In this document: positions 1 through 7,511 of the stretch, one piece after another
How the letters are laid out: the number at the start of each line of letters is the position of its first letter
Position numbering within the stretch: the first letter of the stretch is position 1
From: Neobacillus mesonae
GTDB taxonomy: Bacteria; Bacillota; Bacilli; Bacillales; Cytobacillaceae
NCBI RefSeq assembly: GCF_001636315.1
Contig: NZ_KV440949.1
Span: 4,730,084-4,794,083 of the forward strand
Reading direction: 5' to 3'
Length of the DNA: 64,000 nucleotides
The notes under the pieces: model-generated
Seen by the model: only the letters and a program-made list of their open reading frames with translations
What the model was told of the DNA's origin: nothing
Databases searched by the model: none
Translations under genes and position numbers: made by a program

Positions 1-1323
1 AGACTGGTTTATTGACCTGACTTTGTCATCTTCATTTATTTTATGAGGAACTAAATTCTCATCCCCCGGCATCAGTCTCCAGCCTTTATTCACAACGATT
101 CGAAGCCATGTTCCAGGAATCCATGAAGTAACAAGCGCCAGCATAACTAGTATGGCAAAGAACTCCTGATTAATGATACCGGTTGTGTAGGCAACGGAGG
201 ACAGAACGATTCCAGGGCCGCCGCGGTCATTGATGGCTACCCCTAAATTAAAGCTAGTGAACCGATCTTGTTTCATTGCACGTGATGTTAAATAAACAGC
301 TAATGTTTGCGTCAAGGTTGCTAATAAGAAGTAGACGAGGAAGAATAGCGGGCTAAAATGTCTCACTAGATCTAATTGCAAACCAACTGTTGCAAAATAT
401 ATTGGGATAAACCAGGAGAAGGAAATATTTGATACCCCTTGTTCAAGACGTTCAGACATCGGCTTCGGTAAAGCTACCTTAGCAACAATTCCAGCTAGCA
501 ATGCACCGAATATGGTTTCAACATGAAGGTTGCCTGCGATGGAAGCAAGTATAAACATAATAAATAAGAAGTAGCCTAAATTTGAAGACCTAAATAATAG
601 GTTTTGTTTAATAATGGTCAATCGCTTGAATAGGATGTATCCAATAACAAAGGTGCCGAAAATGAAGGCAAAGGATATTCCCACACTTTTAAATGCAGTT
701 CCGACAGTAAATACGCCACCCTGACTGGCAAGAGCTGTCGCAAACCCTAATGCTACCCAGAGGAGGATGTCATGAATCCCCGCACAAGCGATAACGATTT
801 TGGCAAACCGAGTATGCATAATCCCCAGGTCATTAAAAATTTTCGAGATGACCGGTATAGAGGTTATCGCGATCGAGATGGCAATAACAATCTTCATTGC
901 TAAAGGATTGTTTGCCGTACCCAAATATGGAGTAAGATTAAAAAGGTCTGCTGCAAACCAACCTACAATAAATGCTGGGATTGTTGCTCCAATAACCAGC
1001 GCGGATGTTAATTTAACATCATCCTTATTGAATCGAGTCTGAAATTTCAGACCTGATGTAAACATTAGCATAAGTAAGCCGAATTGATAGAGGAGCCCAA
1101 ATAATTTGTCCTCTGTTGGAAATCCTAGAAACAACCATTTAAATGCATCTGGAAAAAAGTGACCTAAAAGCGTTGGACCAAGTACTAATCCTGCTGCAAC
1201 TTCCCCAATTACCCGCGGTATGAAAATTCGTTCAGCAAGAAATCCTAATAAATGAGCAGTTGCAAGTAAGCAGCCCATGGCTAATAGAAAATGACTTATT
1301 TCTGCACCTGTTAAACTAAACAC
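1..1323 (-). CDS. CPA2-family cation:proton antiporter (C-terminus outside window)
   Basis: This reading frame runs leftward off the window edge, so only the first 441 codons are visible. The translation is a polytopic membrane protein with a dozen hydrophobic helices, an early EVAAGLVLGPTLLG helix and an INDRGGPGI segment, all typical of NapA/Kef-type CPA2 Na+(K+)/H+ exchangers. Family members exchange monovalent cations for protons across the cytoplasmic membrane. The GTG start has AGGGAG a few bases upstream. The gene 50 bp upstream on the same strand may be cotranscribed. Whether a C-terminal TrkA-N or RCK domain follows cannot be seen. The family call is firm; the transported ion is not determined. 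Confidence 0.85.
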   Translation of the reverse strand, partial: MFSLTGAEISHFLLAMGCLLATAHLLGFLAERIFIPRVIGEVAAGLVLGPTLLGHFFPDAFKWLFLGFPTEDKLFGLLYQFGLLMLMFTSGLKFQTRFNKDDVKLTSALVIGATIPAFIVGWFAADLFNLTPYLGTANNPLAMKIVIAISIAITSIPVISKIFNDLGIMHTRFAKIVIACAGIHDILLWVALGFATALASQGGVFTVGTAFKSVGISFAFIFGTFVIGYILFKRLTIIKQNLLFRSSNLGYFLFIMFILASIAGNLHVETIFGALLAGIVAKVALPKPMSERLEQGVSNISFSWFIPIYFATVGLQLDLVRHFSPLFFLVYFLLATLTQTLAVYLTSRAMKQDRFTSFNLGVAINDRGGPGIVLSSVAYTTGIINQEFFAILVMLALVTSWIPGTWLRIVVNKGWRLMPGDENLVPHKINEDDKVRSINQS

Positions 1324-1372
1324 GTATTTCACTCCCTGATTTTATTTTTCCTTCATAAAATTAAAAGTAAGA

Positions 1373-1822
1373 CTAACCGACTTTTAAATTATCTTTTTTT
1401 ATCATTTTTACCTGTCCAGTTGAGTGGTATTTATAATAATTAAAAACCTCCAATTGATAATCCGTACCGTTAGGAATCGTAAAGGTATGATTAAATTCGT
1501 TGTCCGAATAATTTCCAAAAATAAGAACGCTGTCAAAACATTGAATCGAAGTCCCAAGTTTATTTGTTTTTACAATCGAATATTTAATTGGCCATGAATG
1601 GTTGTGGGTAGTCTGGCAACCGTTGATGGTGATGGATTGATGATCAATTGAAAATTTCGTACTGAGATAATATGGACTTTCGATCCCAAGCCCCCAATTT
1701 ATATACAAATCCTCCTTTTTCGTCTTTTTTATTACTTGGGATTTACCGAACCATCCTTTAAATTTGTTTATTTTTTGGACAATCGATTTTAGAAAACCGA
1801 AAAATCCTGCCGTCTCCATCAT
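1373..1822 (-). CDS. Hypothetical protein, 149 residues
   Basis: I do not recognise this protein. It has no clear signal peptide or membrane span. After a basic N-terminal ~35 residues the chain alternates short polar and hydrophobic strands (FSIDHQSITING, NHTFTIPNGTDYQLEVFNYY), which suggests a small beta-rich domain. The start is one of two consecutive ATG codons (1822 or 1819) behind GGAGAGAGG; the second has better spacing. It lies 50 bp upstream of the antiporter gene on the same strand, so the two may form an operon. Confidence 0.6.
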   Translation of the reverse strand: MMETAGFFGFLKSIVQKINKFKGWFGKSQVIKKTKKEDLYINWGLGIESPYYLSTKFSIDHQSITINGCQTTHNHSWPIKYSIVKTNKLGTSIQCFDSVLIFGNYSDNEFNHTFTIPNGTDYQLEVFNYYKYHSTGQVKMIKKDNLKVG

Positions 1823-2005
1823 CCTCTCTCCTAACCGAAAAAATTACTGATACTGTATTATTTGCGAGGTGCCGCCGAATCGTAACGGTATTTACCCAGC
1901 TTGTCAGTTTTTAGGGACAAAATTATTAAAATCTAAAATTTTTTTCGTAATATGAATAAGTTTTTCCCCATTACAAATGATATAAAAAAGTAAAGGAGTG
2001 TGAGA

Positions 2006-2371
2006 TTGTTGAAAAGAATGATTTTATTAGCAGCTTTATTGATTCCGTTAGGCTTTAGTTTTCAGACTACATATGCTAATTCAGGCCAAACAGTAGAAGC
2101 CGAAAATAACCGTATCTCGGAAAAAGAAGCTGAAGAGATTGCCTTGAAGAAGGTAAAAGGTGAAGTTGTTAAAGTGAAGTTGGAAATGGACGACGGCAGA
2201 GAGTATTACGAGGTAATTATTAAAGGCTCGGATGCCAATTACGAAGTAGAAATTGATGCTAAGACTGGGCAGGTGCTGGAAGTAGAGAAAGAAGGTTCCC
2301 GTGATGATGGGAACCATGATGGTCATGATGATGATGACAATGATGGAGACGATGACCGTTATGATGATTAA
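2006..2371 (+). CDS. Secreted PepSY-domain protein with Asp-rich tail
   Basis: The product is about 121 residues: an N-terminal signal peptide (LLAALLIPLGFSFQTTYA), one PepSY-type domain at roughly residues 33-92 (ISEKEAEEIALKKVKG, then YYEVIIKG and IDAKTGQVLEVE), and a low-complexity tail of Asp, His, Gly and Asn. PepSY domains are extracytoplasmic and often inhibit or chaperone peptidases. The acidic tail could bind Ca2+ or other cations. AAAGGAG at 1992-1998 suits TTG starts at 2006 or 2009 better than the GTG at 2000. A strong terminator follows. Another acidic-tailed secreted protein gene comes next. Confidence 0.8.
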   Translation: MLKRMILLAALLIPLGFSFQTTYANSGQTVEAENNRISEKEAEEIALKKVKGEVVKVKLEMDDGREYYEVIIKGSDANYEVEIDAKTGQVLEVEKEGSRDDGNHDGHDDDDNDGDDDRYDD

Positions 2372-2399
2372 CGGTAAATAAATGGTTTGATATGATATA

Positions 2400-2450
2400 A
2401 ACCCCCTAAGGTGGATAGATATATCCCAGCTTAGGGGGTTATTTTTCTTT
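2400..2450 (+). terminator. Intrinsic terminator after the PepSY gene
   Basis: Perfect 11-bp inverted repeat AACCCCCTAAG / CTTAGGGGGTT around a 19-nt loop, followed by a T-rich run. Confidence 0.85.
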
Positions 2451-2507
2451 AAGTGCATAAGTTTTTTACACAAACAAAAGATATAAGAAAACAAAGGAGA
2501 GAAAGAA

Positions 2508-2939
2508 ATGATAAAAAAATATGTCATCCTTTTATTTTTTCTCATGGGTTATTTTAGTTTTTCCGTTCATTCCTATGCAGAATATAACCTACTAAGCAAG
2601 AACCAAAAAGTGGAGAAGAAGGTTCCTGAAGATAAGTCTGGTAAACCGAGAAACTTTAAGGAAAGAATGGAATTAGATTTAGACTGCACCCACGACATCC
2701 GCTATACAGAAGCACAGAAAAAACGCCTCGATGCCATTTACCATCGTATTTATATGGATTATTTAGAATTGATTGAAACCTATGCGTATGCAGGTGCTTT
2801 AACACAAGAACAGAAACTTGTACGAATGGCAATGTTGAAAAATTATATCCTAACATTTCAAAAGAGAAATTATAAATGGTGCAGTGAGTGGGAAGAGGAT
2901 GAATGGGAAGAGGAATGGTATAATAGTGATGATGATTAA
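2508..2939 (+). CDS. Hypothetical secreted protein with acidic C-terminus
   Basis: The 143-residue product begins with a signal peptide (VILLFFLMGYFSFSVHSYA). The mature part is mostly helical and charged, contains two cysteines (LDCTHD and WCSEW), and ends in a Glu/Trp/Asp-rich tail (EEDEWEEEWYNSDDD). I recognise no family. AAAGGAGAG sits before the ATG. The gene lies between two terminators and so is probably transcribed alone. Its acidic tail resembles in character that of the preceding PepSY protein, but the rest of the two sequences is unrelated. Confidence 0.65.
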   Translation: MIKKYVILLFFLMGYFSFSVHSYAEYNLLSKNQKVEKKVPEDKSGKPRNFKERMELDLDCTHDIRYTEAQKKRLDAIYHRIYMDYLELIETYAYAGALTQEQKLVRMAMLKNYILTFQKRNYKWCSEWEEDEWEEEWYNSDDD

Positions 2940-2964
2940 GAAGTAGTAATTGGCGAAGAAACGC

Positions 2965-2996
2965 AAAAGACACTCCTATCCACGGCGTGTCTTTTT
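2965..2996. terminator. Bidirectional terminator between converging genes
   Basis: Inverted repeat AAAAGACAC / GTGTCTTTT with A-rich left and T-rich right flanks, between the secreted-protein gene and the convergent yqhV. Confidence 0.7.
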
Positions 2997-3267
2997 ATGA
3001 TTTAACCCCAATTAAAATACAGCTGACTCCAAGGAAAATCCATAATATTTTGCCAAGTGAGATATTTCCTGCCATTCCAATTACCCCTATTGTCGTCGTT
3101 AAAATTAAGATGATCGGTCCGACCAATGCAAGCGAACTATTAACCACTAGAGCCTTTGCTACTGAATTAAATTTGATCATTAGGATTGCCGCAAAGATTT
3201 CGATACTGCCTGAAAGAACCCTCAATAATGCCATGCCCAATACTGCTGCTTCAATAATTATAAACAT
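2995..3267 (-). CDS. yqhV: YqhV family (DUF2619) small membrane protein
   Basis: The 90-residue protein matches the Bacillus YqhV/DUF2619 family as I recall it, especially ALLRVLSGSIEIFAAILMIKFNSVAKAL and the terminal CILIGVKS. It is predicted to have three hydrophobic helices and to lie in the cytoplasmic membrane. The biochemical role is unknown. In B. subtilis yqhV sits just upstream of the spoIIIA sporulation operon; here that context is absent. The ATG follows AGGAGGGGC at good spacing. Confidence 0.8.
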   Translation of the reverse strand: MFIIIEAAVLGMALLRVLSGSIEIFAAILMIKFNSVAKALVVNSSLALVGPIILILTTTIGVIGMAGNISLGKILWIFLGVSCILIGVKS

Positions 3268-3352
3268 GTGCCCCTCCTAATACTACTGTTCACCAACAGT
3301 ATATGTTTGTATCATCGATAGAAGGACAAGTTTTTAACTTCATTTTTCTCTC

Positions 3353-3389
3353 AAAAAAATGACTCCCGCTAATCCTTGAAAGGGGAGCC
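3353..3389 (-). terminator. Probable terminator for the gene at 3404-3688
   Basis: On the minus strand a GGCTCCC / GGGAGTC stem (one G-T pair) precedes a T-rich run. Confidence 0.5.
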
Positions 3390-3403
3390 ATACGAAACGC
3401 TTT

Positions 3404-3688
3404 TTAAGAATCTTCTTCTTCATCATTTAACTTTATTTTTTTGCAGCCGACATACAAACAGGCCAATATATCAAGACCAGGTTTGGCTTTCGCTAATCCT
3501 TTTATATAAGGAGTCACTAGATCCCGGAAATCGGCCCCAACTTCTTCTTCCTCTAAAATTCCATAAACATATAGCTTTTTTTCGGCAAATAAAAAGGCAA
3601 CATTGCCAACACCTTTGTTTTTTGCATCAATGACATTTAATACTTGATATTCCGGTGTGATTACTTCAGGAGAAAAAAATATTGGCAA
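3404..3688 (-). CDS. Hypothetical protein, 94 residues
   Basis: A small soluble protein with no recognised family. It has an acidic C-terminus (NDEEEDS) and two cysteines (LACLYVGC). The alternating pattern (YQVLNVIDAKNKGVGNVAFLF, KKLYVYGILEE) suggests a compact alpha/beta fold. The start is TTG at 3688 behind AAAGGAG with 9-nt spacing; no ATG fits. It lies 50 bp downstream of the MFS gene on the same strand and may be cotranscribed with it. Confidence 0.6.
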   Translation of the reverse strand: MPIFFSPEVITPEYQVLNVIDAKNKGVGNVAFLFAEKKLYVYGILEEEEVGADFRDLVTPYIKGLAKAKPGLDILACLYVGCKKIKLNDEEEDS

Positions 3689-3738
3689 GCTGATCTACTC
3701 CTTTATCATGATCGTGCGAAGGCACCTTAGGGACCCCT

Positions 3739-4983
3739 TTAAGAAAACTGCAGTTTCTCAAACAATGTATCATTTTCTTTTTCCTGCTTCTTTTTCGCTA
3801 CTTTAATCAGCACTAGACAGAGCAATCCACATAACAATGTTAAGCCTGCGGTCGTTAAAAACATACCAGAACGAGACCAATCCATTAATTTACTAAATAT
3901 CGGAGGTCCGATTGCGACCCCTAGGAATCGTACCGAACCGTATAAAGAGGTAACGAAACCCCTGCGGTCAGTTGGTACCGATCCTGTAATAAAGCTATTA
4001 ATGCAAGGAAGAACAAGCCCTGTTCCAATACTGCTGATGACAAGGACAGCAAAGAATGGAATTAGTTTTTGAAAGAAGATCAAGCTGGCAAAGGAAGCTG
4101 TCATTAATAACAAGCCAAAAATAATTAACCCCTTCATCAGCTTCATTTTTTTACCGATTTTACTTCCTGTAAAGTAGGAAGTGGTGGTCATAAATAGTAA
4201 CGGAATGGCCAATATGGCACCTTTTAACAAACCGTCAATTTGGTGATCTTTCTCAAGAATATCGGAAATATAAAATAAAATGCCGAATAACGTAAATAGA
4301 CAAGTGGCGCCTGTTAAGTAGGCGGCAAACAGCCAGCGCCCTTCTGTTTTAAATACAGATATCAGCCCTTTTATATACTCCCCGACTGGCGGCGGTTCCT
4401 TTTCGGCTTTCTTTTCTTTAATGAAAAATATGGTGAGCAGAATGGATATTAGGCAAAAAATTGGGAAGGCAAAAAATGCCGCATACCAAAACAAGAGAGC
4501 TAACAGCGAACCAAGAATCGGACTGATCACTTTTCCAAACCCATTTGATGCCTCTACTAATCCTAATATTTTACTTTGCTCCCCGCCTTTAAATAAATCC
4601 CCTGTTAAGGCCATTGCGATGGGTGCTGTACCCGCAGCACCCATTCCTTGCATGATTCTTCCTGCGAGAATTAACATATACGATTTCCCAAACCATGCCG
4701 CCGCAGCACCAGCAAGAAAACCGCCGCTGCCATATAAAATCAGTGCAGGAATAATGACGGCCTTACGTGAAAAACGATCCGATAAATATCCCAGCACTGG
4801 GATGGAGACTGCCGCAGCAATGGAGAAAACAGAAATCACCAGGCTGACTTGAAATTGTGAGATATCAAGTTCGGCTTTCATTTCAGGAAGAATAGGGATC
4901 AACATTGAGTTACCCAAAACTAAAATGAGCGGGATGGAACTAATGGCTAAAACCGTCAAGCCTTTACTTTTTTGCTTTGGCAA
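3739..4983 (-). CDS. MFS transporter, DHA1 drug-efflux type
   Basis: The 414-residue protein has 12 predicted membrane helices. The motif-A loop between helices 2 and 3 reads GYLSDRFSRK, and a proline/glycine-rich helix 5 (NGFGKVISPILGS) resembles antiporter motif C. This is the DHA1 class of proton-coupled exporters for drugs or siderophores; YmfD-like bacillibactin exporters are in the same class. The start appears to be TTG at 4983 behind AGGGGTG. Substrate cannot be inferred, and no regulator gene lies beside it. Confidence 0.85.
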   Translation of the reverse strand: MPKQKSKGLTVLAISSIPLILVLGNSMLIPILPEMKAELDISQFQVSLVISVFSIAAAVSIPVLGYLSDRFSRKAVIIPALILYGSGGFLAGAAAAWFGKSYMLILAGRIMQGMGAAGTAPIAMALTGDLFKGGEQSKILGLVEASNGFGKVISPILGSLLALLFWYAAFFAFPIFCLISILLTIFFIKEKKAEKEPPPVGEYIKGLISVFKTEGRWLFAAYLTGATCLFTLFGILFYISDILEKDHQIDGLLKGAILAIPLLFMTTTSYFTGSKIGKKMKLMKGLIIFGLLLMTASFASLIFFQKLIPFFAVLVISSIGTGLVLPCINSFITGSVPTDRRGFVTSLYGSVRFLGVAIGPPIFSKLMDWSRSGMFLTTAGLTLLCGLLCLVLIKVAKKKQEKENDTLFEKLQFS

Positions 4984-5151
4984 TGATTGTACACCCCTAA
5001 CTATAAAGTCAAGCGGTTATAGTTTTTGGAAGAAAGTTTAAGTTTATTCAAGTCATCAGCCTAATTTATAAGGAAAATGCCTAGTACTTACACATTCACC
5101 CAGTAATTGAATATCCTATCCTAGAAAAAAGGAGGAGGCGAAGGGTTCCCT

Positions 5152-5919
5152 ATGGATTTTTTAACCTTACCAAAAAGGACTTCAGGAAAAAGAACCTACG
5201 GACTAACTTCAATTATCGATTTAGGTACACCGATGGGTGAATTAATGAATAATTTAGCTGATTATAGTCATTTGATTGATTTAGCAAAGATCGGCATCGG
5301 TTCAGCATATGTAACTCCAAATATTAAAAAGAAAATCGAACTTTATAAAGAATTTGGTATTAAGCCGTATTGCGGCGGTACCTTGTTTGAAAAGTGTTTT
5401 TACCAGAATAAATTACCTGAGTATAAAGGCTATTTACATGATTTAGGAGTTGAATGGGTTGAAATTTCAAATGGGACAATTGATATTCCATTGCGTGAAC
5501 GCCTCCATATCATTTCCCATTTTAAAGAGGAGTTTAAAGTAATTTCTGAGGTGGGGTCAAAGGATTCTGATAAGATTATGCCCGTTGAAGAATGGAAGGA
5601 GGAAATCAACCAATTATTAGAAGCAGGGTGCGAGTACGTCATTACCGAGGGACGAGATTCAGGCACTTCGGGAATTTATGAGAAGGGTGGTACAGTTAAA
5701 TCTGAATTAATTCATGAACTGTTAAAAGAAATCGATCATAATAAAATTATTTTCGAGGCGCCTTCACCAAAGCATCAAATGTACTTTATTAAAGAAATTG
5801 GTCCTAATGTAAATTTAGGTAATGTCAAGCTTCAGGATGTACTTGTATTAGAAACCCAGCGCTGTGGCCTTAGAAGTGAAACATTCTATATGGAGGATCT
5901 TGAATGCAAATTACCCTAA
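5152..5919 (+). CDS. comA: Phosphosulfolactate synthase (ComA/YitD family)
   Basis: The 255-residue TIM-barrel protein matches the ComA/YitD family: KRTYGLTSIIDLGTPMGE at the N-terminus, the barrel segments KIGIGSAYVT, PYCGGTLFEK and EISNGTIDIP, and the ligand-binding stretch ITEGRDSGTSGIY. The enzyme adds sulfite to phosphoenolpyruvate to give (R)-2-phospho-3-sulfolactate. In Bacillus this pathway makes the 3-sulfolactate stored in spores. The ATG follows AGGAGG. The gene overlaps the next one by 16 bp. No ComB phosphatase gene is present beside it, unlike the yitBCD cluster of B. subtilis. Confidence 0.9.
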   Translation: MDFLTLPKRTSGKRTYGLTSIIDLGTPMGELMNNLADYSHLIDLAKIGIGSAYVTPNIKKKIELYKEFGIKPYCGGTLFEKCFYQNKLPEYKGYLHDLGVEWVEISNGTIDIPLRERLHIISHFKEEFKVISEVGSKDSDKIMPVEEWKEEINQLLEAGCEYVITEGRDSGTSGIYEKGGTVKSELIHELLKEIDHNKIIFEAPSPKHQMYFIKEIGPNVNLGNVKLQDVLVLETQRCGLRSETFYMEDLECKLP

Positions 5920-6452
5920 TCAGGCATCTTCCCACTGAATGGAATAAGAAACAATGGCTGCAGGGAAAAAGGGATATTCCCATTTTAGAAGTTACACCTG
6001 AATTTCAGCTTGAGATTGATAAAAATCGGCAAGTGCTTCATCAGCTGGCACCATTCGAATTGGTGCTCGCAAGTTCCTTAATGCGGACTCAGCAAACTGC
6101 TCGCCAATATGGGTTTTATCCTGAAACGGAAAGACTGCTTGATGAATTGGATTTTGGGGTATATGAAGGCAAGTCCAAAGAAATTCTTATGAAAGAGCAG
6201 GGATATGAGTGGCAGGAAAACCCATTATCTTTAGTTTTGGGAGAGAGAATCAACCATTTTGAAAAAAGGATTAAGTCGTTTATTAAGAAGTACCAACCAT
6301 TTTCCAATCTTTTGGTGTTTGGGCATGGCTCATGGATTCGGGGACTCATTTCCTATTCACATGATGGGCATATAAATAGGATGAATAAAATAACTGTCGC
6401 AAACAATGAGTGTATTACCCTATATTTAGAGGAAAAAAGGAAGATCTTATGA
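5904..6452 (+). CDS. Histidine phosphatase family protein, possibly replacing ComB
   Basis: The 182-residue protein carries the phosphoglycerate-mutase-like phosphatase signature: the phosphohistidine motif LIRHLPTEWN (RHLPT rather than RHGET), an arginine in SSLMRTQQTA, an acidic DELDFGVYEG, and a second histidine in VFGHGSWIRG. Such enzymes hydrolyse phosphomonoesters through a phosphohistidine intermediate. The gene overlaps phosphosulfolactate synthase by 16 bp, so the two are translationally coupled. I infer it may dephosphorylate 2-phosphosulfolactate in place of ComB. That role is not shown by the sequence itself. Confidence 0.85.
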   Translation: MQITLIRHLPTEWNKKQWLQGKRDIPILEVTPEFQLEIDKNRQVLHQLAPFELVLASSLMRTQQTARQYGFYPETERLLDELDFGVYEGKSKEILMKEQGYEWQENPLSLVLGERINHFEKRIKSFIKKYQPFSNLLVFGHGSWIRGLISYSHDGHINRMNKITVANNECITLYLEEKRKIL

Positions 6453-6466
6453 TTAGGATCTTCCTT
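6437..6466. terminator. Bidirectional terminator overlapping a stop codon
   Basis: Perfect 10-bp inverted repeat AAGGAAGATC / GATCTTCCTT between the converging phosphatase and YitT-family genes. The phosphatase stop codon lies in the loop. Confidence 0.7.
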
Positions 6467-6475
6467 CTTATATGA

Positions 6476-7093
6476 TTATCTTCTTCTCCAATTTGCGGAT
6501 AATATTAACAGCCTTTGGAATTTTAACTGATAGATAAAGTCAATAATATTAGTAGAGAAAAATTGGCAAATAATCGCATATATAACAATTCTTTTATCGA
6601 TGACCAATGCAGTAAATAAAAAAATGAACAAATTAATACCCATCATTACTTTACCGGGGCTCCACCGTTTATAGGAAGCAATCATTAATGCCGGAATGAC
6701 CATACCTCCGCTGGAGGCCCCGGCACGGATCAATAAACCAACACCAATTCCGAAGAACAGTGCCCCGGCTGCAATATCCACCAATAAATGGACATGTAAA
6801 TGTGGAACATGTGCAGTTATAAAGGTTACAGTTGTGGAGGTTGTCGCGACCGAAAGAATGGTCCTGAATGTCCATGTATAGCCGAAATATTTTAAGGCAA
6901 AAAGCAGAAACATAATATTAGCCAGCCACAAGGAAAATCCGAGTGATAAACCAAACCAATGATTCAGCAATATGGCAAGACCTGCAGCACCTCCGGAAGG
7001 AATGGAATGTGGAAATAGAAATAGAGACATGGATATGCCTTGGAGCACTGCGCCAAATAATAAACAGGTGTAGGTGGCCAAAAGTCTTTGCAT
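6476..7093 (-). CDS. YitT/YitE-family membrane protein (short form)
   Basis: This 205-residue protein has five or six hydrophobic helices and the YitT (DUF161) pattern SIPSGGAAGLAILLNHWFGLSLG and GVGLLIRAGASSGGMVIPALMI. It lacks the C-terminal DUF2179 domain of full YitT proteins, as does B. subtilis YitE. In B. subtilis yitE neighbours the phosphosulfolactate synthase gene yitD, so the proximity here looks like conserved synteny, although this copy converges on the comA unit. Function is unknown; family members are presumed transporters. The ribosome binding site before the ATG is weak. Confidence 0.75.
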   Translation of the reverse strand: MQRLLATYTCLLFGAVLQGISMSLFLFPHSIPSGGAAGLAILLNHWFGLSLGFSLWLANIMFLLFALKYFGYTWTFRTILSVATTSTTVTFITAHVPHLHVHLLVDIAAGALFFGIGVGLLIRAGASSGGMVIPALMIASYKRWSPGKVMMGINLFIFLFTALVIDKRIVIYAIICQFFSTNIIDFIYQLKFQRLLILSANWRRR

Positions 7094-7511
7094 ATTATGG
7101 AAAATGAAACCCTATTGAATATTTTAGAATTTTGATGTTCACTTGCTCTTCCTCCCAAGGACGTGCCTTCTTGTCCATATTATGTGGCGGAATGAAAAAA
7201 TATGTGGGAAAGACTCACGTAGTAAGAATATTAGCCATAATAGGGTAAAATCTGGTTGATAAGATAAATTTGGAAAATAAAAGAAAAATTTTATTGAAAA
7301 TTAAATCAATTAACAGTAAAATTATATTAGGATAAAAGAAATAATACGTTAATGAAAAATTTGATATTTACGAATAGAAGAATCTGGTAATAACCTGGTG
7401 GGATTGGCTAGACAATTTTTAACCTAGGCATGAGTCAAATTAGAAATAGAATATGTCTATCTCTAATTTGGCTTTTTTTAAAAGTATAAAGAAAGGAACT
7501 TGTAGAGATAG
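7094..7511. other. AT-rich intergenic region with leader hairpin
   Basis: No convincing coding sequence is present in these ~420 bp. The right half presumably holds the promoter and leader of the sensor kinase gene, including the terminator-like hairpin at 7434-7479. The rest is AT-rich without recognisable motifs. Confidence 0.4.
7434..7479 (+). terminator. Terminator-like hairpin in the kinase leader
   Basis: GTCAAATTAGA / TCTAATTTGGC forms an 11-bp stem with one G-T pair and is followed by seven T residues. It ends only about 30 bp before the sensor kinase ATG and no gene ends just upstream, so it may attenuate the kinase transcript or end a short RNA. Confidence 0.55.

Noticed and set aside
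2081..2545. Long minus-strand frame opposite the PepSY and secreted-protein genes
   Set aside because: It lies antisense to two genes with signal peptides and ribosome binding sites, and its own product is a low-complexity Ile-rich shadow of the Asp repeat.
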